Assembly (NCBI RefSeq): GCF_027270735.1
Contig: NZ_JAPWIJ010000013.1
Coordinates: 1-64,000, forward strand
DNA: 64,000 nucleotides
Source of the DNA: Rhodococcus ruber
GTDB taxonomy: Bacteria; Actinomycetota; Actinomycetes; Mycobacteriales; Mycobacteriaceae
Direction of reading: 5' to 3'
Numbering within the stretch: the first letter of the stretch is position 1; each line of letters opens with the position of its first letter. The notes beneath the pieces are model-generated. The model was not told where the DNA came from and did not search any database. It saw only the letters and a program-made list of their open reading frames with translations. This document shows positions 31,044-38,567 of this stretch, piece after piece. The position numbers were made by a program, and so were the translations under genes.

Positions 31044-32653
31044 GCGCTCAGCCAGGTGTCGAAGAACTGGAGGCGAGCGGAGGCCTCGAATTTCAGATCC
31101 TGCACTGTCGACGCCGCGCCGACGGCCTGCGAGAGCTCGATCGTCGGAATCCACAGTCCGTTGTCGAGCACCTGCTGCTGCGCGGTTGCGAGGATCTCGT
31201 TGCGGGCCGCAACGTCGGTGGTCGAGAGCTGATCGGTCAACGAGGCGTCCAGATCCGGAATCGGGCCGCGCGCGTTCAAGTTCCGTCCGTCCACGGCAAA
31301 CGAGGTGCGCAGAATGTCGCCGTCGGCGCGGGTGCTGTTGTAGTAGGTGGAGTCGTAGTCCTTGGTGCCTTGCCGTGCCGTCGCCTCCGAAGTGGAGACC
31401 AGTTCGAGCTGTAGGTCGACGCCCACGGCACGCAGCTGCTGTTGGGTCAGCTCCAGAATCGCCTGGTTGCCGGCGAACACCGCTGAATACATGACCTTGA
31501 AACTCAGCTTCTGCCCGTCCTTTTCACGGATGCCGTCTCCACCGGGAGCCCAGCCTGCGGCGTCGAGCAGCGACTTAGACTTCTCGGGATCGTAGGTGAC
31601 ATCGGCGAGCTCGACGTACCCCGGGGTGGCGCTGGCCAAAGTGCTTGTCGCTGTGCGGAAGTCCGGTCCCAGGACCGTGTCGACGAGTTCCTGACGGTTG
31701 ATCGCCGGCACCAAGGCCGTCCGGACGGCGGGGTCCTGTAGCGCACCGCGAGTGACGTTGGGCTGAATGCCGAACGGAACACCCGGGTTGGATGCCGTCA
31801 GGATCCGGCCACCGGTCGCCTCGATCTGTGGAGCATCCTGCGGTAGCGCGTCGCTGACGGCGTCGAGCTGGTCGGAGGAAAGACTACCGGTACGTACACC
31901 CGACTCGGGCACGATGGTGAACTCGATGCGGTCCAGGTACGCCTCGCCCTCGTGTCCGAATACCGCAGAGCCCCAGTTGTATCCGCTTCGCTTGGCCAAA
32001 GCGACGGAACGGTCCTGTTGATAGTCCGCGTAGGTGAACGGTCCCGATCCGATGTTGGTGCCCAAGCACCGCGACTCGGCCGACTGTGCCGACGTCGCGG
32101 TGGCCTGGATGCCGAGCTGTGGTGTCGAACTCGCTTGCAGGAACTGCGCATTGGGTGCCGAGAAGTCGATGCGGACCGTGAGCGGGTCGACGACCGTGGC
32201 ACCTTGATATCCGGTCAGGTAACTCGCAGCCAGCGGTGCCTTGGCAGCACCGAGAGTGCCGGTGATGGCATCGAAATTGTCCTTCACGGCGGTGGCATCG
32301 AGCGCCGTGCCGTCACTGAACGTCACACCGTCCTTCAGCTGGAAGGTGAAGGACTTCGCGTCGGCACCGACCTCCCAACTCTCGGCCAACCATGGCTCGA
32401 CCTCTCCGGTTTCGGGGTTCTGGTCGGTAAGCGAATCGACCACCTGCCGGGTGACGTAGATGGTTTGATTTGTACCCGCCTGAGCCGGGTCGGAGCAGGT
32501 AGGAGCCCCGGACAGGCCGTAACGCAGCGTCCCTCCGGACTGGGGTGGGCCCGCGTCGGCAGCCGAGGTGGTGGCGCTACCTGCGCACCCGGCGAGCAAT
32601 GTGGCGGTGGCGGCGATTACTCCGGCCACCAAAAGAACAGGGCGAGTGGACAC
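31040..32653 (-). CDS. ABC transporter substrate-binding lipoprotein (family 5)
   Basis: The 537-residue protein is a family 5 (OppA/DppA-like) binding protein. The signal peptide ends in lipobox LAGC with the lipidated cysteine at residue 23. Family signs include TCSDPAQAGTNQTIYVTRQV, SLTDQNPETGEVEPWLAESW and VTFSDGTALDATAVKDNFD. The GTG at 32653 has GGAGA seven bases upstream. It is the first gene of the long minus-strand operon reaching 22330 and follows a 317-base leader with a SAM riboswitch and a Cys-containing leader ORF. The ligand is therefore probably an organosulfur compound. Confidence 0.93.
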   Translation of the reverse strand: MSTRPVLLVAGVIAATATLLAGCAGSATTSAADAGPPQSGGTLRYGLSGAPTCSDPAQAGTNQTIYVTRQVVDSLTDQNPETGEVEPWLAESWEVGADAKSFTFQLKDGVTFSDGTALDATAVKDNFDAITGTLGAAKAPLAASYLTGYQGATVVDPLTVRIDFSAPNAQFLQASSTPQLGIQATATSAQSAESRCLGTNIGSGPFTYADYQQDRSVALAKRSGYNWGSAVFGHEGEAYLDRIEFTIVPESGVRTGSLSSDQLDAVSDALPQDAPQIEATGGRILTASNPGVPFGIQPNVTRGALQDPAVRTALVPAINRQELVDTVLGPDFRTATSTLASATPGYVELADVTYDPEKSKSLLDAAGWAPGGDGIREKDGQKLSFKVMYSAVFAGNQAILELTQQQLRAVGVDLQLELVSTSEATARQGTKDYDSTYYNSTRADGDILRTSFAVDGRNLNARGPIPDLDASLTDQLSTTDVAARNEILATAQQQVLDNGLWIPTIELSQAVGAASTVQDLKFEASARLQFFDTWLSA

Positions 32654-32680
32654 GTGGGTGTCTCCGGTATCTGGTCGATC

Positions 32681-32731
32681 GCACGAGAACTCCCGCGTCC
32701 GAGCCACGTGTGCCCAGGAAGGAGTTCGTGC
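32681..32731 (-). promoter_or_regulatory. Hairpin in the operon leader before the binding-protein gene
   Basis: On the minus strand GCACGAACTCC (32731-32721) pairs with GGAGTTCTCGTGC (32693-32681) with a two-base bulge and a 27-base loop. It sits between the leader ORF stop and the ribosome site of the binding-protein gene, with no following U-run, so it may act as an attenuation or translation-control structure rather than a simple terminator. Confidence 0.45.
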
Positions 32732-32772
32732 AGATGATGAGGTGTGGTGTCGAAAAGTGCGGTGCCGAAATG

Positions 32773-32865
32773 TCAGCTAAGACAGGTCGAACCGTTCAGA
32801 CGGCACAGATCGACATGGATCCGACGGCATCCGTCGACGAAACCTGAGGCGACTCGGGTGTTCAC
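32773..32865 (-). CDS. Cysteine-containing leader peptide behind SAM riboswitch 1
   Basis: A 30-codon ORF starts at GTG 32865 with a perfect GGAGG seven bases upstream; an in-frame ATG at 32871 is too close to that site. It ends RRIHVDLCRLNGSTCLS and contains three cysteines (positions 13, 21 and 28). The RxHVDLCR...C pattern matches the short cysteine-responsive leader peptides described upstream of sulfur genes in mycobacteria and relatives. Its Shine-Dalgarno is continuous with the 3' strand of the riboswitch P1 stem, so SAM binding could hide it. It probably acts by ribosome progress through Cys codons. Confidence 0.65.
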   Translation of the reverse strand: MNTRVASGFVDGCRRIHVDLCRLNGSTCLS

Positions 32866-32872
32866 GTGCATT

Positions 32873-32963
32873 CCTCCATCGGTCCCGGCGGTAGCACCCT
32901 CACCCGACAAGCGGGGGGTTGCTGCGACGTCATAGAGCCAGGTCTCTCGGTCGCTCTGGATGG
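32873..32963 (-). ncRNA. SAM-I-type (S-box) riboswitch, copy 1
   Basis: Read on the minus strand: P1 is CCATC at the 5' end and GATGG at the 3' end. P2 is GCGAC...GTCGC enclosing the conserved GAGAGACC...GGCTC and ATGA kink-turn region. GCAGCAACC follows, then a P3 hairpin with arms CCCG/CGGG, and finally the conserved GGGTGCTACC. This is the SAM-I layout. A second copy at 41451-41541 has the same core but different, still pairing, P3 arms. It controls the 32653-22330 operon. Note that SAM-I is the best fit by eye; a covariance-model search was not possible. Confidence 0.8.
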
Positions 32964-32976
32964 TCCTACGTTCTCG

Positions 32977-33006
32977 ATACTACGAGAGGTTCGGCGCAGT
33001 TGCCAA
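32977..33006 (-). promoter_or_regulatory. Promoter of the SAM-riboswitch operon 1
   Basis: TTGGCA (33006-33001), 18 bases, then TAGTAT (32982-32977) on the minus strand. Transcription would start near 32970, a few bases before riboswitch helix P1. Confidence 0.5.
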
Positions 33007-33045
33007 CCGGGGTGGGAATTCCGCACGATGTGAGACCGTAGAAGC

Positions 33046-34281
33046 ATGAACGACGAGACGGAGATCCCGTTGCCCGGAGGGAACAGGACCGTCGTGCATC
33101 GGGTAGGCGAGACGGTACGTCGAGCAACGGGAGACCACTCGGCTGCCGTACACGATCTCCTGAAGGAGTTGGAGCGCATGGGTTTTCCCTACGCTCCGCG
33201 CTTCCTGGGAATAGATGATCGGGGCCGGGAGATACTCACGTACCGCCATGGGACTGCCGGCAACTACCCGATGCCGGCCGCAATTCGCAGCGTCGAAGCT
33301 CTGGAGAGCGCTGCCAGGATTCTACGTCGACTACACGACCTCACCGTCGGGTTTCGACTGCCCGACGGCCATGCCCGACACCTACCCGACGGCGTCGACC
33401 CCGAGGTGATCTGCCACTGGGATGCAGCTCCGTACAACTTCGTCTTCGAGGGTTCCGCAGCCGTCGCCTTGATCGATTTCGACGAAGCCGGGCCGGGGCG
33501 ACGCATCGACGATCTGGCCTACTTCGCCTATCGATTCGCGCCACTGTGCAGTGCCGACAACTTCCCCGACGGAGGATGGTCCCCGGACACCGATCGATGG
33601 GACAGGCTGCGCCGAATCTTCAGGATCTATCCCGACCCTCGGGCTGCCGAACTCCCAGACATCGTCATCGCCAGACTCGCGGCAATGAAACTCGCAGTCA
33701 GGGACGGGCCGAACCACGAGCACGGTGCCCTGTATTCGCGAGATCAAATGTTCGTCGATCGGAACCGAGACCGCATTGTCGACGCCATTACCTCCGCGGC
33801 GAAAGCTGCCCCAGGACAACGAGACGAGGAGGCCGCGCCTCCCAGTCGAACGGCTACCGACAGTTCAGCGCTCTCGCTGCCGTCGAGACCTGAATCATTA
33901 TGCTGCCCAGCTAAATTCGACTCACATCTGTTCACATACTCAACCCAATACGCGAGCGTGTCGCCATCGACGGCAAACCTGTCCAGCACATCCATGCACA
34001 GCCAGGTCGCGACCGAGAAGTCCTCTTCCACCCCGTCGAGCCCGATCAGTGCCAACTCGTCGCCCACGGCGATGACAGCGCGATCGACACCGGAACTACT
34101 ACGCTCGAGCCATCCCAACGCCCGCCGGAGATACTCCCAGTCGGCCGCGGGCACAGACTCGGTCGCCGATTGCCTGCACAGTTCCGCCGTCGCACCGAGT
34201 GCGTCCACAACCGGTGTCGACAGTGCACCGTCGAGTTCGACGAGTAAGCCCCGATCGGAATCTATGAGGTCGGCCATGTAG
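33046..34281 (+). CDS. Aminoglycoside phosphotransferase-like kinase with a run-on C-terminus
   Basis: Residues 1 to about 255 are an APH/choline-kinase-fold protein with catalytic HWDAAPYNF and the metal-binding IDFDEAGPGRRIDDLAYFAY. Such proteins usually end near 260 residues. The frame instead continues for about 155 more residues of Ser/Thr-rich low-quality sequence overlapping the opposite-strand gene. The original stop seems to have been lost, through deletion, frameshift or error near 33830-33900. Substrate unknown; antibiotic resistance should not be assumed. The ATG at 33046 is 40 bases from the divergent riboswitch promoter. Confidence 0.65.
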   Translation: MNDETEIPLPGGNRTVVHRVGETVRRATGDHSAAVHDLLKELERMGFPYAPRFLGIDDRGREILTYRHGTAGNYPMPAAIRSVEALESAARILRRLHDLTVGFRLPDGHARHLPDGVDPEVICHWDAAPYNFVFEGSAAVALIDFDEAGPGRRIDDLAYFAYRFAPLCSADNFPDGGWSPDTDRWDRLRRIFRIYPDPRAAELPDIVIARLAAMKLAVRDGPNHEHGALYSRDQMFVDRNRDRIVDAITSAAKAAPGQRDEEAAPPSRTATDSSALSLPSRPESLCCPAKFDSHLFTYSTQYASVSPSTANLSSTSMHSQVATEKSSSTPSSPISANSSPTAMTARSTPELLRSSHPNARRRYSQSAAGTDSVADCLHSSAVAPSASTTGVDSAPSSSTSKPRSESMRSAM

Positions 34282-34400
34282 CGCCAACGGGCCGGAAGGG
34301 CGACGTCCTCTGGCCACACGTCCGTCGTACCGAACTGAAGCCGGGTGATCAGTTCCTTCGGTGAACTGCAGGAAGCGGCAAAACGAAATGCGTCGTTCAT
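33744..34400 (-). CDS. Hypothetical protein, overlapping the phosphotransferase tail
   Basis: The first ~165 residues look coding and soluble (MNDAFRFAASCSSPKELITR, WPEDVALPARWRYMADLIDS, DWEYLRRALGWLERSSSGVD, YWVEYVNRCES). The remaining ~50 residues are merely the complement of the phosphotransferase gene. So this gene also seems to have lost its natural end in the same junction. An ATG nine bases upstream (34409) is an alternative start. No family is recognised. Confidence 0.5.
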   Translation of the reverse strand: MNDAFRFAASCSSPKELITRLQFGTTDVWPEDVALPARWRYMADLIDSDRGLLVELDGALSTPVVDALGATAELCRQSATESVPAADWEYLRRALGWLERSSSGVDRAVIAVGDELALIGLDGVEEDFSVATWLCMDVLDRFAVDGDTLAYWVEYVNRCESNLAGQHNDSGLDGSESAELSVAVRLGGAASSSRCPGAAFAAEVMASTMRSRFRSTNI

Positions 34401-34666
34401 GTCGATCATCCCCACTGGGTCTTAACACAACATCGAACACCGGCTCGACACTCGAGTTCGGAGACACTGCCAAGCGGTGGCTTTCGTCACCGATGCAAGC
34501 AACGCTGCCGTGGTCGTTACGTCCGCCTTGGGGATATTGAACGCCGCCACCAGCATCTACGCGACTCTTCGTTACCTAAAGTCGACAACGTCACACTTGT
34601 GGCCGATGTGTAATCCGCCACATAGTGCAGAGGTTCGACTTGGCATCCCGACAGCCGAGCGCGAGT

Positions 34667-34682
34667 AGGAACGCATGTTCGA
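34667..34682 (+). promoter_or_regulatory. LexA (SOS) box of the second DUF222 gene
   Basis: AGGAACGCATGTTCGA holds GAAC-N4-GTTC with the flank GA matching the TCGAAC-N4-GTTCGA consensus. The 12-base core is the exact reverse complement of the box at 13261-13272. It lies just upstream of the -35 element here, unlike the first gene where it follows the -10. Confidence 0.65.
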
Positions 34683-34686
34683 AAGT

Positions 34687-34709
34687 CTGTCGGTGGGTCG
34701 CGATAGATT
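34687..34709 (+). promoter_or_regulatory. PafBC-type promoter of the second DUF222 gene
   Basis: CTGTCGGTG, eight bases, then TAGATT. This matches the RecA-NDp/PafBC consensus (TTGTCRGTG, N8, TAnnnT) at all but the first base. Transcription would start about seven bases later, exactly at the ATG 34716, so the mRNA is probably leaderless. Confidence 0.7.
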
Positions 34710-34715
34710 CTGTTC

Positions 34716-36430
34716 ATGCTTTCGGGGGACGGCGGATCAGGGGTGGACGGCATCGAGACGGTGCCGCCTCCCTCGGTCGTGTCCGATCCCGGACTGTCGA
34801 TGCTGGTGGATCGGGTCGAGTCCGCTGTGGCGGAGTTGGCCGGGCAGGGGTCGGTGTCGTGGACCAATGCCGACCGGCGTGCGGTGATCCAACGCATGGA
34901 AACACTCACCCGATCGGTGACGGCGTATTCGTACACCTGGCTGAACGAGCTGATCGCTCAGCGCGGCCTGGATGCGTATCCGGGGTCGGTGCCGTGCTCG
35001 GTGGCGTGGATGCTGCGGATCACCCCACGCGCCGCCGGTGCACGAGTACGCCTGGCTGCGGAGTTGGGTGACCGCACCGCACTGTCCGGTGAGGCACTGC
35101 CGCCGTTGCTGCCGCACACCGCGGAAGCGCTAAGGGCGGGGTTGCTCGATGCCAAGCATGTGCAGATGATCCGCGAATTCTTCCGACATCTGCCCGCGAG
35201 TGTCGATCCGCAGACCCGCGACTTCGCCGAAGAGCAGTTGGTGGGCTTGGCCTCGACCAGACGGCCCGACGACTTCGCGCCGTTGGTCGCGCACCTGGAC
35301 TCGATCCTCGACCCTGACGGCGACTTCGACGAGGACGAAGACGAGGACAAGAACGCGAAGCCGAGGCCACGCAAGCGACGCGATGCCTTCTTCTACCTCG
35401 GTGAACAGGGTTCCGACGGTATGTCGGAAGGGAAGTTCTGTGTCGACCCCGAACTACGGGCCTACCTCGAAGCTTTGTTCTCGAAAGCTGCGAAACCGGG
35501 AGTCAACAACCCGGCCGATCCGACATCGGTCGTCCACGACGATGAAGATGGCGAGAACGACAGTGCCACAGCGCCGCAGCCCGAGCCGACCACCCACGAA
35601 GCAAACTCCCGCGATGCCGGGTCCAGTAATGAAGGCCTGCGGGATGAGACGAACAGCGACGATGAATTCGATGGCACTGCTGAATCAGACAACTCGCCTG
35701 GGTCCGATGCCGGCGGCGACGATGCAGGTCCGGACACCGCTAAGCGGGATGCTGCCGCCGCCCGGGATCGACGCACCCAGAACGAACGCCGTCACGACGC
35801 CTTGAAGATGGCACTGCGGCACACCCTCGCATCCGGGACCCTCGGCACCCACCGCGGACTGCCCGTCACCGCCATCGTCACCATGAGTTTGAAAGATCTG
35901 AACGCCGGCTGCGGATACGCCATGACCGGCACTGGATCCCGAGTGTCGATCCGCGATGCGATCCGCATGGCTTCGCACGCCCACCACTACCTGACCATCT
36001 TCGACGACCACGGCAGAGCCCTCTACCTCGGCCGATCCAAACGCATCGCCTCCGCCGACCAACGCATCGTCCTCATCGCCCGCGACCGCGGCTGCAGCTT
36101 CCCCTCGTGCACCCGCCCGCGACCTGGTGTCAGTCCCACCACGTCGACGACTGGGTCGACGGCGGGCCCACCGACATCGACGCCCTCACCTTCGGATGCG
36201 ACATGCACCACGCACTCGTCGGCACCGGCCCCGGCAAGTGGGCGACCACCAAAACCACCGCAGCACATCGCTATCCGGGCCGCACCCTCTGGCACCCACC
36301 AACCGGAATGGACCCAACACGCCGCGGGCTCATCAACCACGCACACCACCCCGAAGAAGTCCTCTACCCACCCGACCACCACCACGACACAGGCGATGCC
36401 GGCGACGAGGAACCACGACAACCCGCATGA
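34716..36430 (+). pseudogene. DUF222/13E12 HNH gene broken by a frameshift before the nuclease motif
   Basis: The N-terminal frame encodes a DUF222 domain (VAWMLRITPRAAGARVRLAA), an acidic linker (DEDEDEDKN and a Glu/Asp/Ser-rich stretch) and reaches the first zinc-type pair GCSFPSCTRP near 36118. There the frame shifts by one missing base in CCCGCCCGCG. The true continuation, ATWCQSHHVDDWVDGGPTDI then FGCDMHH, lies in another frame and ends at the TGA 36428-36430. The HNH catalytic centre is thus separated from the rest. It could be a real inactivation or a sequencing error in a GC run. Left in the first frame, translation would run on to 37226 through unrelated sequence. Confidence 0.8.
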
Positions 36431-36580
36431 CGACCCACCCAAGCGTCACGGCACAGCTCTGCTTGCTGCACAGACATGCGTCCGAGCCAACGGCATTTCA
36501 CACGGCGGGAGACCCACGGTTGCGCCCACTACCGATCAGGTCTTCGATGAGGGCAACGACCATCGGAGGGGTACGAGCAC

Positions 36581-36919
36581 ATGGCGTACGACGAGCTTCT
36601 TGCAGCTCGCATCCGCGACATCCTCTCGGGCCAGGAAAGCCTGCGCGAGCAGAAGATGTTCGGCGGTCTGGCGTTCCTGGTGCGAGACAAGATGGTGGTG
36701 TGCGTCGGCACCGGAAATCGTGCTCTGCTGGTTCGGGTGGATGGAGTTCGCGAACCCGAATACCTCCAGCGCGACGGAGCCCACCACGCTGTCATGGGCC
36801 GAGACCGCTCGATGGGCAAAGGGTGGATCACCGTCGACGCAGACGCGCTCACAAGCGAAAAGGCACTGGAATTCTGGATCGCCGCGGCGCTCGAACACAA
36901 CACCAACGCGACCGGCTGA
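36581..36919 (+). CDS. TfoX N-terminal-domain protein
   Basis: The 112-residue product is a single TfoX/Sxy N-terminal domain: KMFGGLAFLVRDKMVVCVG, then ALLVRVDG, VMGRDRSMGKGWITVDAD and a C-terminal helix. In gammaproteobacteria TfoX activates competence; actinobacterial single-domain homologues have no known role. The ATG at 36581 follows a weak GGAGG-like stretch. It stands alone after the broken DUF222 gene. Confidence 0.88.
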   Translation: MAYDELLAARIRDILSGQESLREQKMFGGLAFLVRDKMVVCVGTGNRALLVRVDGVREPEYLQRDGAHHAVMGRDRSMGKGWITVDADALTSEKALEFWIAAALEHNTNATG

Positions 36920-36990
36920 CAGGCATCGAAACAGTCCTCGCCAGTACCGGACCAACCTACGGAGTAAGCCGGGCACTCACTGCCGCGGAC

Positions 36991-37515
36991 TCATTCGAGA
37001 CTCTTCTCGAAGGGATGTGACCCGACAGTCCTGGACGGCAAGTTCCGGTCGTACAGCGGGGTGTATCCGGCTGCCAGGTACAGGGCAACTGCTTCGGGCT
37101 GATTCCAACCGGTCGTCAGATACACCCGACGATATCCGCGATCGCGTGCGCTGCGTTCCAACTCAGCCACGACGAGTTTGCCGAACCCCTTGCCACGGTG
37201 CTCTTTCGAGGTCCAGATACGTTTGAGCTCTGCGGTGGTCGAGTCGTACTGCCGGTACGCGCCGCCGGCAACCGGAACACCGTCGTCCAACGCCATCACC
37301 AGCACACCGCCCGGTGGGGCGAACTCTCGAGCGGGATAGGACTTCAATTCTTGATATTGAACGCCGGGACTGCGGCCGTACCTGGACGCGTACTCGATCG
37401 CCAGCTCCTGCAGCAGAGGCGTCGCAAGTGGATCGTCCTGATCGACTTCGACGAAGTTCAGCCGTACTGGACTGGTGTCGCCAGTGCGAGTGTTCAGATC
37501 GAACGTTGCGCTCAT
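36991..37515 (-). CDS. GNAT-family N-acetyltransferase
   Basis: The 174-residue product is a GNAT domain with the acetyl-CoA loop IWTSKEHRGKGFGKLVVAEL and the end GWNQPEAVALYLAAGYTPLY. The central LVMALDDGVPVAGGAYRQYD is the substrate-binding sheet. It starts 16 bases after the FAD oxidase gene on the same strand, so it is probably the last gene of SAM-riboswitch operon 2. It may acetylate an imported or processed amino compound. Confidence 0.88.
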   Translation of the reverse strand: MSATFDLNTRTGDTSPVRLNFVEVDQDDPLATPLLQELAIEYASRYGRSPGVQYQELKSYPAREFAPPGGVLVMALDDGVPVAGGAYRQYDSTTAELKRIWTSKEHRGKGFGKLVVAELERSARDRGYRRVYLTTGWNQPEAVALYLAAGYTPLYDRNLPSRTVGSHPFEKSLE

Positions 37516-37531
37516 GTGCTTCCTGTCTCGA

Positions 37532-38560
37532 TTATCCGTCGACCAGATCTGCGACCAATTCTCCGACCGCAGGGGCGAACTTGAATCCGTGTCCCGAGAA
37601 TCCCGCAGCGACAACGGTGTTGCCACTGCGTCCGATGGCGAAGTTGGAATCGGGAGTACTGGTGTACAGACACGTCAGCGGGTCGGCCGTATAGGCGTTC
37701 ACTCCCGGGAGCCACGTGCTCGCGTACTCGATCAGGCGATCGACTCCCGCGGGATCGGCCACGAAGTCGCGGGTGTGCGGATCGACGACCGGCCCGGTGG
37801 CATGCTCGCCGATCTTGACGCCGTCTGGCGAAGACAATCCATAGATGCCTGCAGTATCGAGAAGTGCACCGGGATGGTGGATGAAGCTCGGCCACTGTGC
37901 GTCTGGGCGCAATGGTGCGAAATGCGCCGGTTGTTCCTGGGTGGTGACCAGCGGCGGAGTTGCACCGTGCGGTGCGAACTCGGCCGTCCATGCTCCCGCC
38001 GCGAGAACGACCACGTCGGCCACGTAGGTGCGGGTGTCCGTCACCACGTCCGAGCCGGAGATCTCACGCACCGGAGTTTCGTATTCGACCGTCGTACCGC
38101 GAGAGCGAGCGGCCGCTATTGCTGCGGCGACGCTGCGATCGGCGTGAAGCCGCCCGGCCGCAGCATGGAACAGCACTGTGGTGTCGAATCGAAGTCCGGG
38201 CCACCGCAGCTGCGCAGCAACAGGTTCGAGAACCTCGAACTCCAGGCCTGCTCGCTTCAGTGCACCGATCCTCGGATTCACCGTCGCCGGATCTCCATGA
38301 TCGACTGCTCCCGTGATATCCAACAATGCTGTGGCGGTGGTGGTTTCGAGATCACGCCAGAGCGCGTGTGCCCTGGCAGCCAGTGAAACGTAGTAGTCGT
38401 CGGCGTACGCGTGCCGAAATATCCGCGAACTGCCATGCGAGGCACCGTTCTTGTGCCCCGGCTCGAATTGCTCGAGCAGAGTGACATCATGTCCACGTTG
38501 GGCGATCTGCCAGGCGGACGACGCGCCGATGATGCCGCCGCCGACGACTACTACTTTCAC
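37532..38560 (-). CDS. FAD-dependent amine/amino-acid oxidase (DAO family)
   Basis: The 342-residue product is a D-amino-acid-oxidase-fold flavoprotein of the sarcosine oxidase/SolA group. The N-terminal FAD motif is KVVVVGGGIIGASSAWQIAQ, with GASHGSSRIFRHAYADDYY and a C-terminal FSGHGFKFAPAVGELVADL that holds the covalent-flavin-type region (no cysteine is seen there). GTG 38560 has TAGGAG upstream. It follows the binding-protein gene by seven bases inside SAM-riboswitch operon 2, so it probably oxidises the transported amino compound or a derivative. Confidence 0.9.
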   Translation of the reverse strand: MKVVVVGGGIIGASSAWQIAQRGHDVTLLEQFEPGHKNGASHGSSRIFRHAYADDYYVSLAARAHALWRDLETTTATALLDITGAVDHGDPATVNPRIGALKRAGLEFEVLEPVAAQLRWPGLRFDTTVLFHAAAGRLHADRSVAAAIAAARSRGTTVEYETPVREISGSDVVTDTRTYVADVVVLAAGAWTAEFAPHGATPPLVTTQEQPAHFAPLRPDAQWPSFIHHPGALLDTAGIYGLSSPDGVKIGEHATGPVVDPHTRDFVADPAGVDRLIEYASTWLPGVNAYTADPLTCLYTSTPDSNFAIGRSGNTVVAAGFSGHGFKFAPAVGELVADLVDG

Positions 38561-38567
38561 TGCGCTC

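Noticed and set aside
33046-33820. Aminoglycoside resistance gene
   Set aside because: Only the general kinase fold and catalytic motifs are visible; this family includes many housekeeping and uncharacterised kinases.
34477-34668. Possible 63-codon gene in the 300-base gap before the second DUF222 gene
   Set aside because: Hydrophobic start but weak composition, no ribosome site, and it runs into the LexA box region. The rest of the 34416-34715 gap holds only the LexA and PafBC elements.
34716-36430. DUF222/13E12 genes as mobile elements or prophage attachment sites
   Set aside because: In M. tuberculosis REP13E12 is a phage attachment site, but no integrase, phage gene, flanking repeat or insertion sequence is visible near either copy.
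36431-36580. Additional small gene between the broken DUF222 gene and the TfoX gene
   Set aside because: The plus frame open here is just run-on of the frameshifted gene; no start with a ribosome site and no motif.
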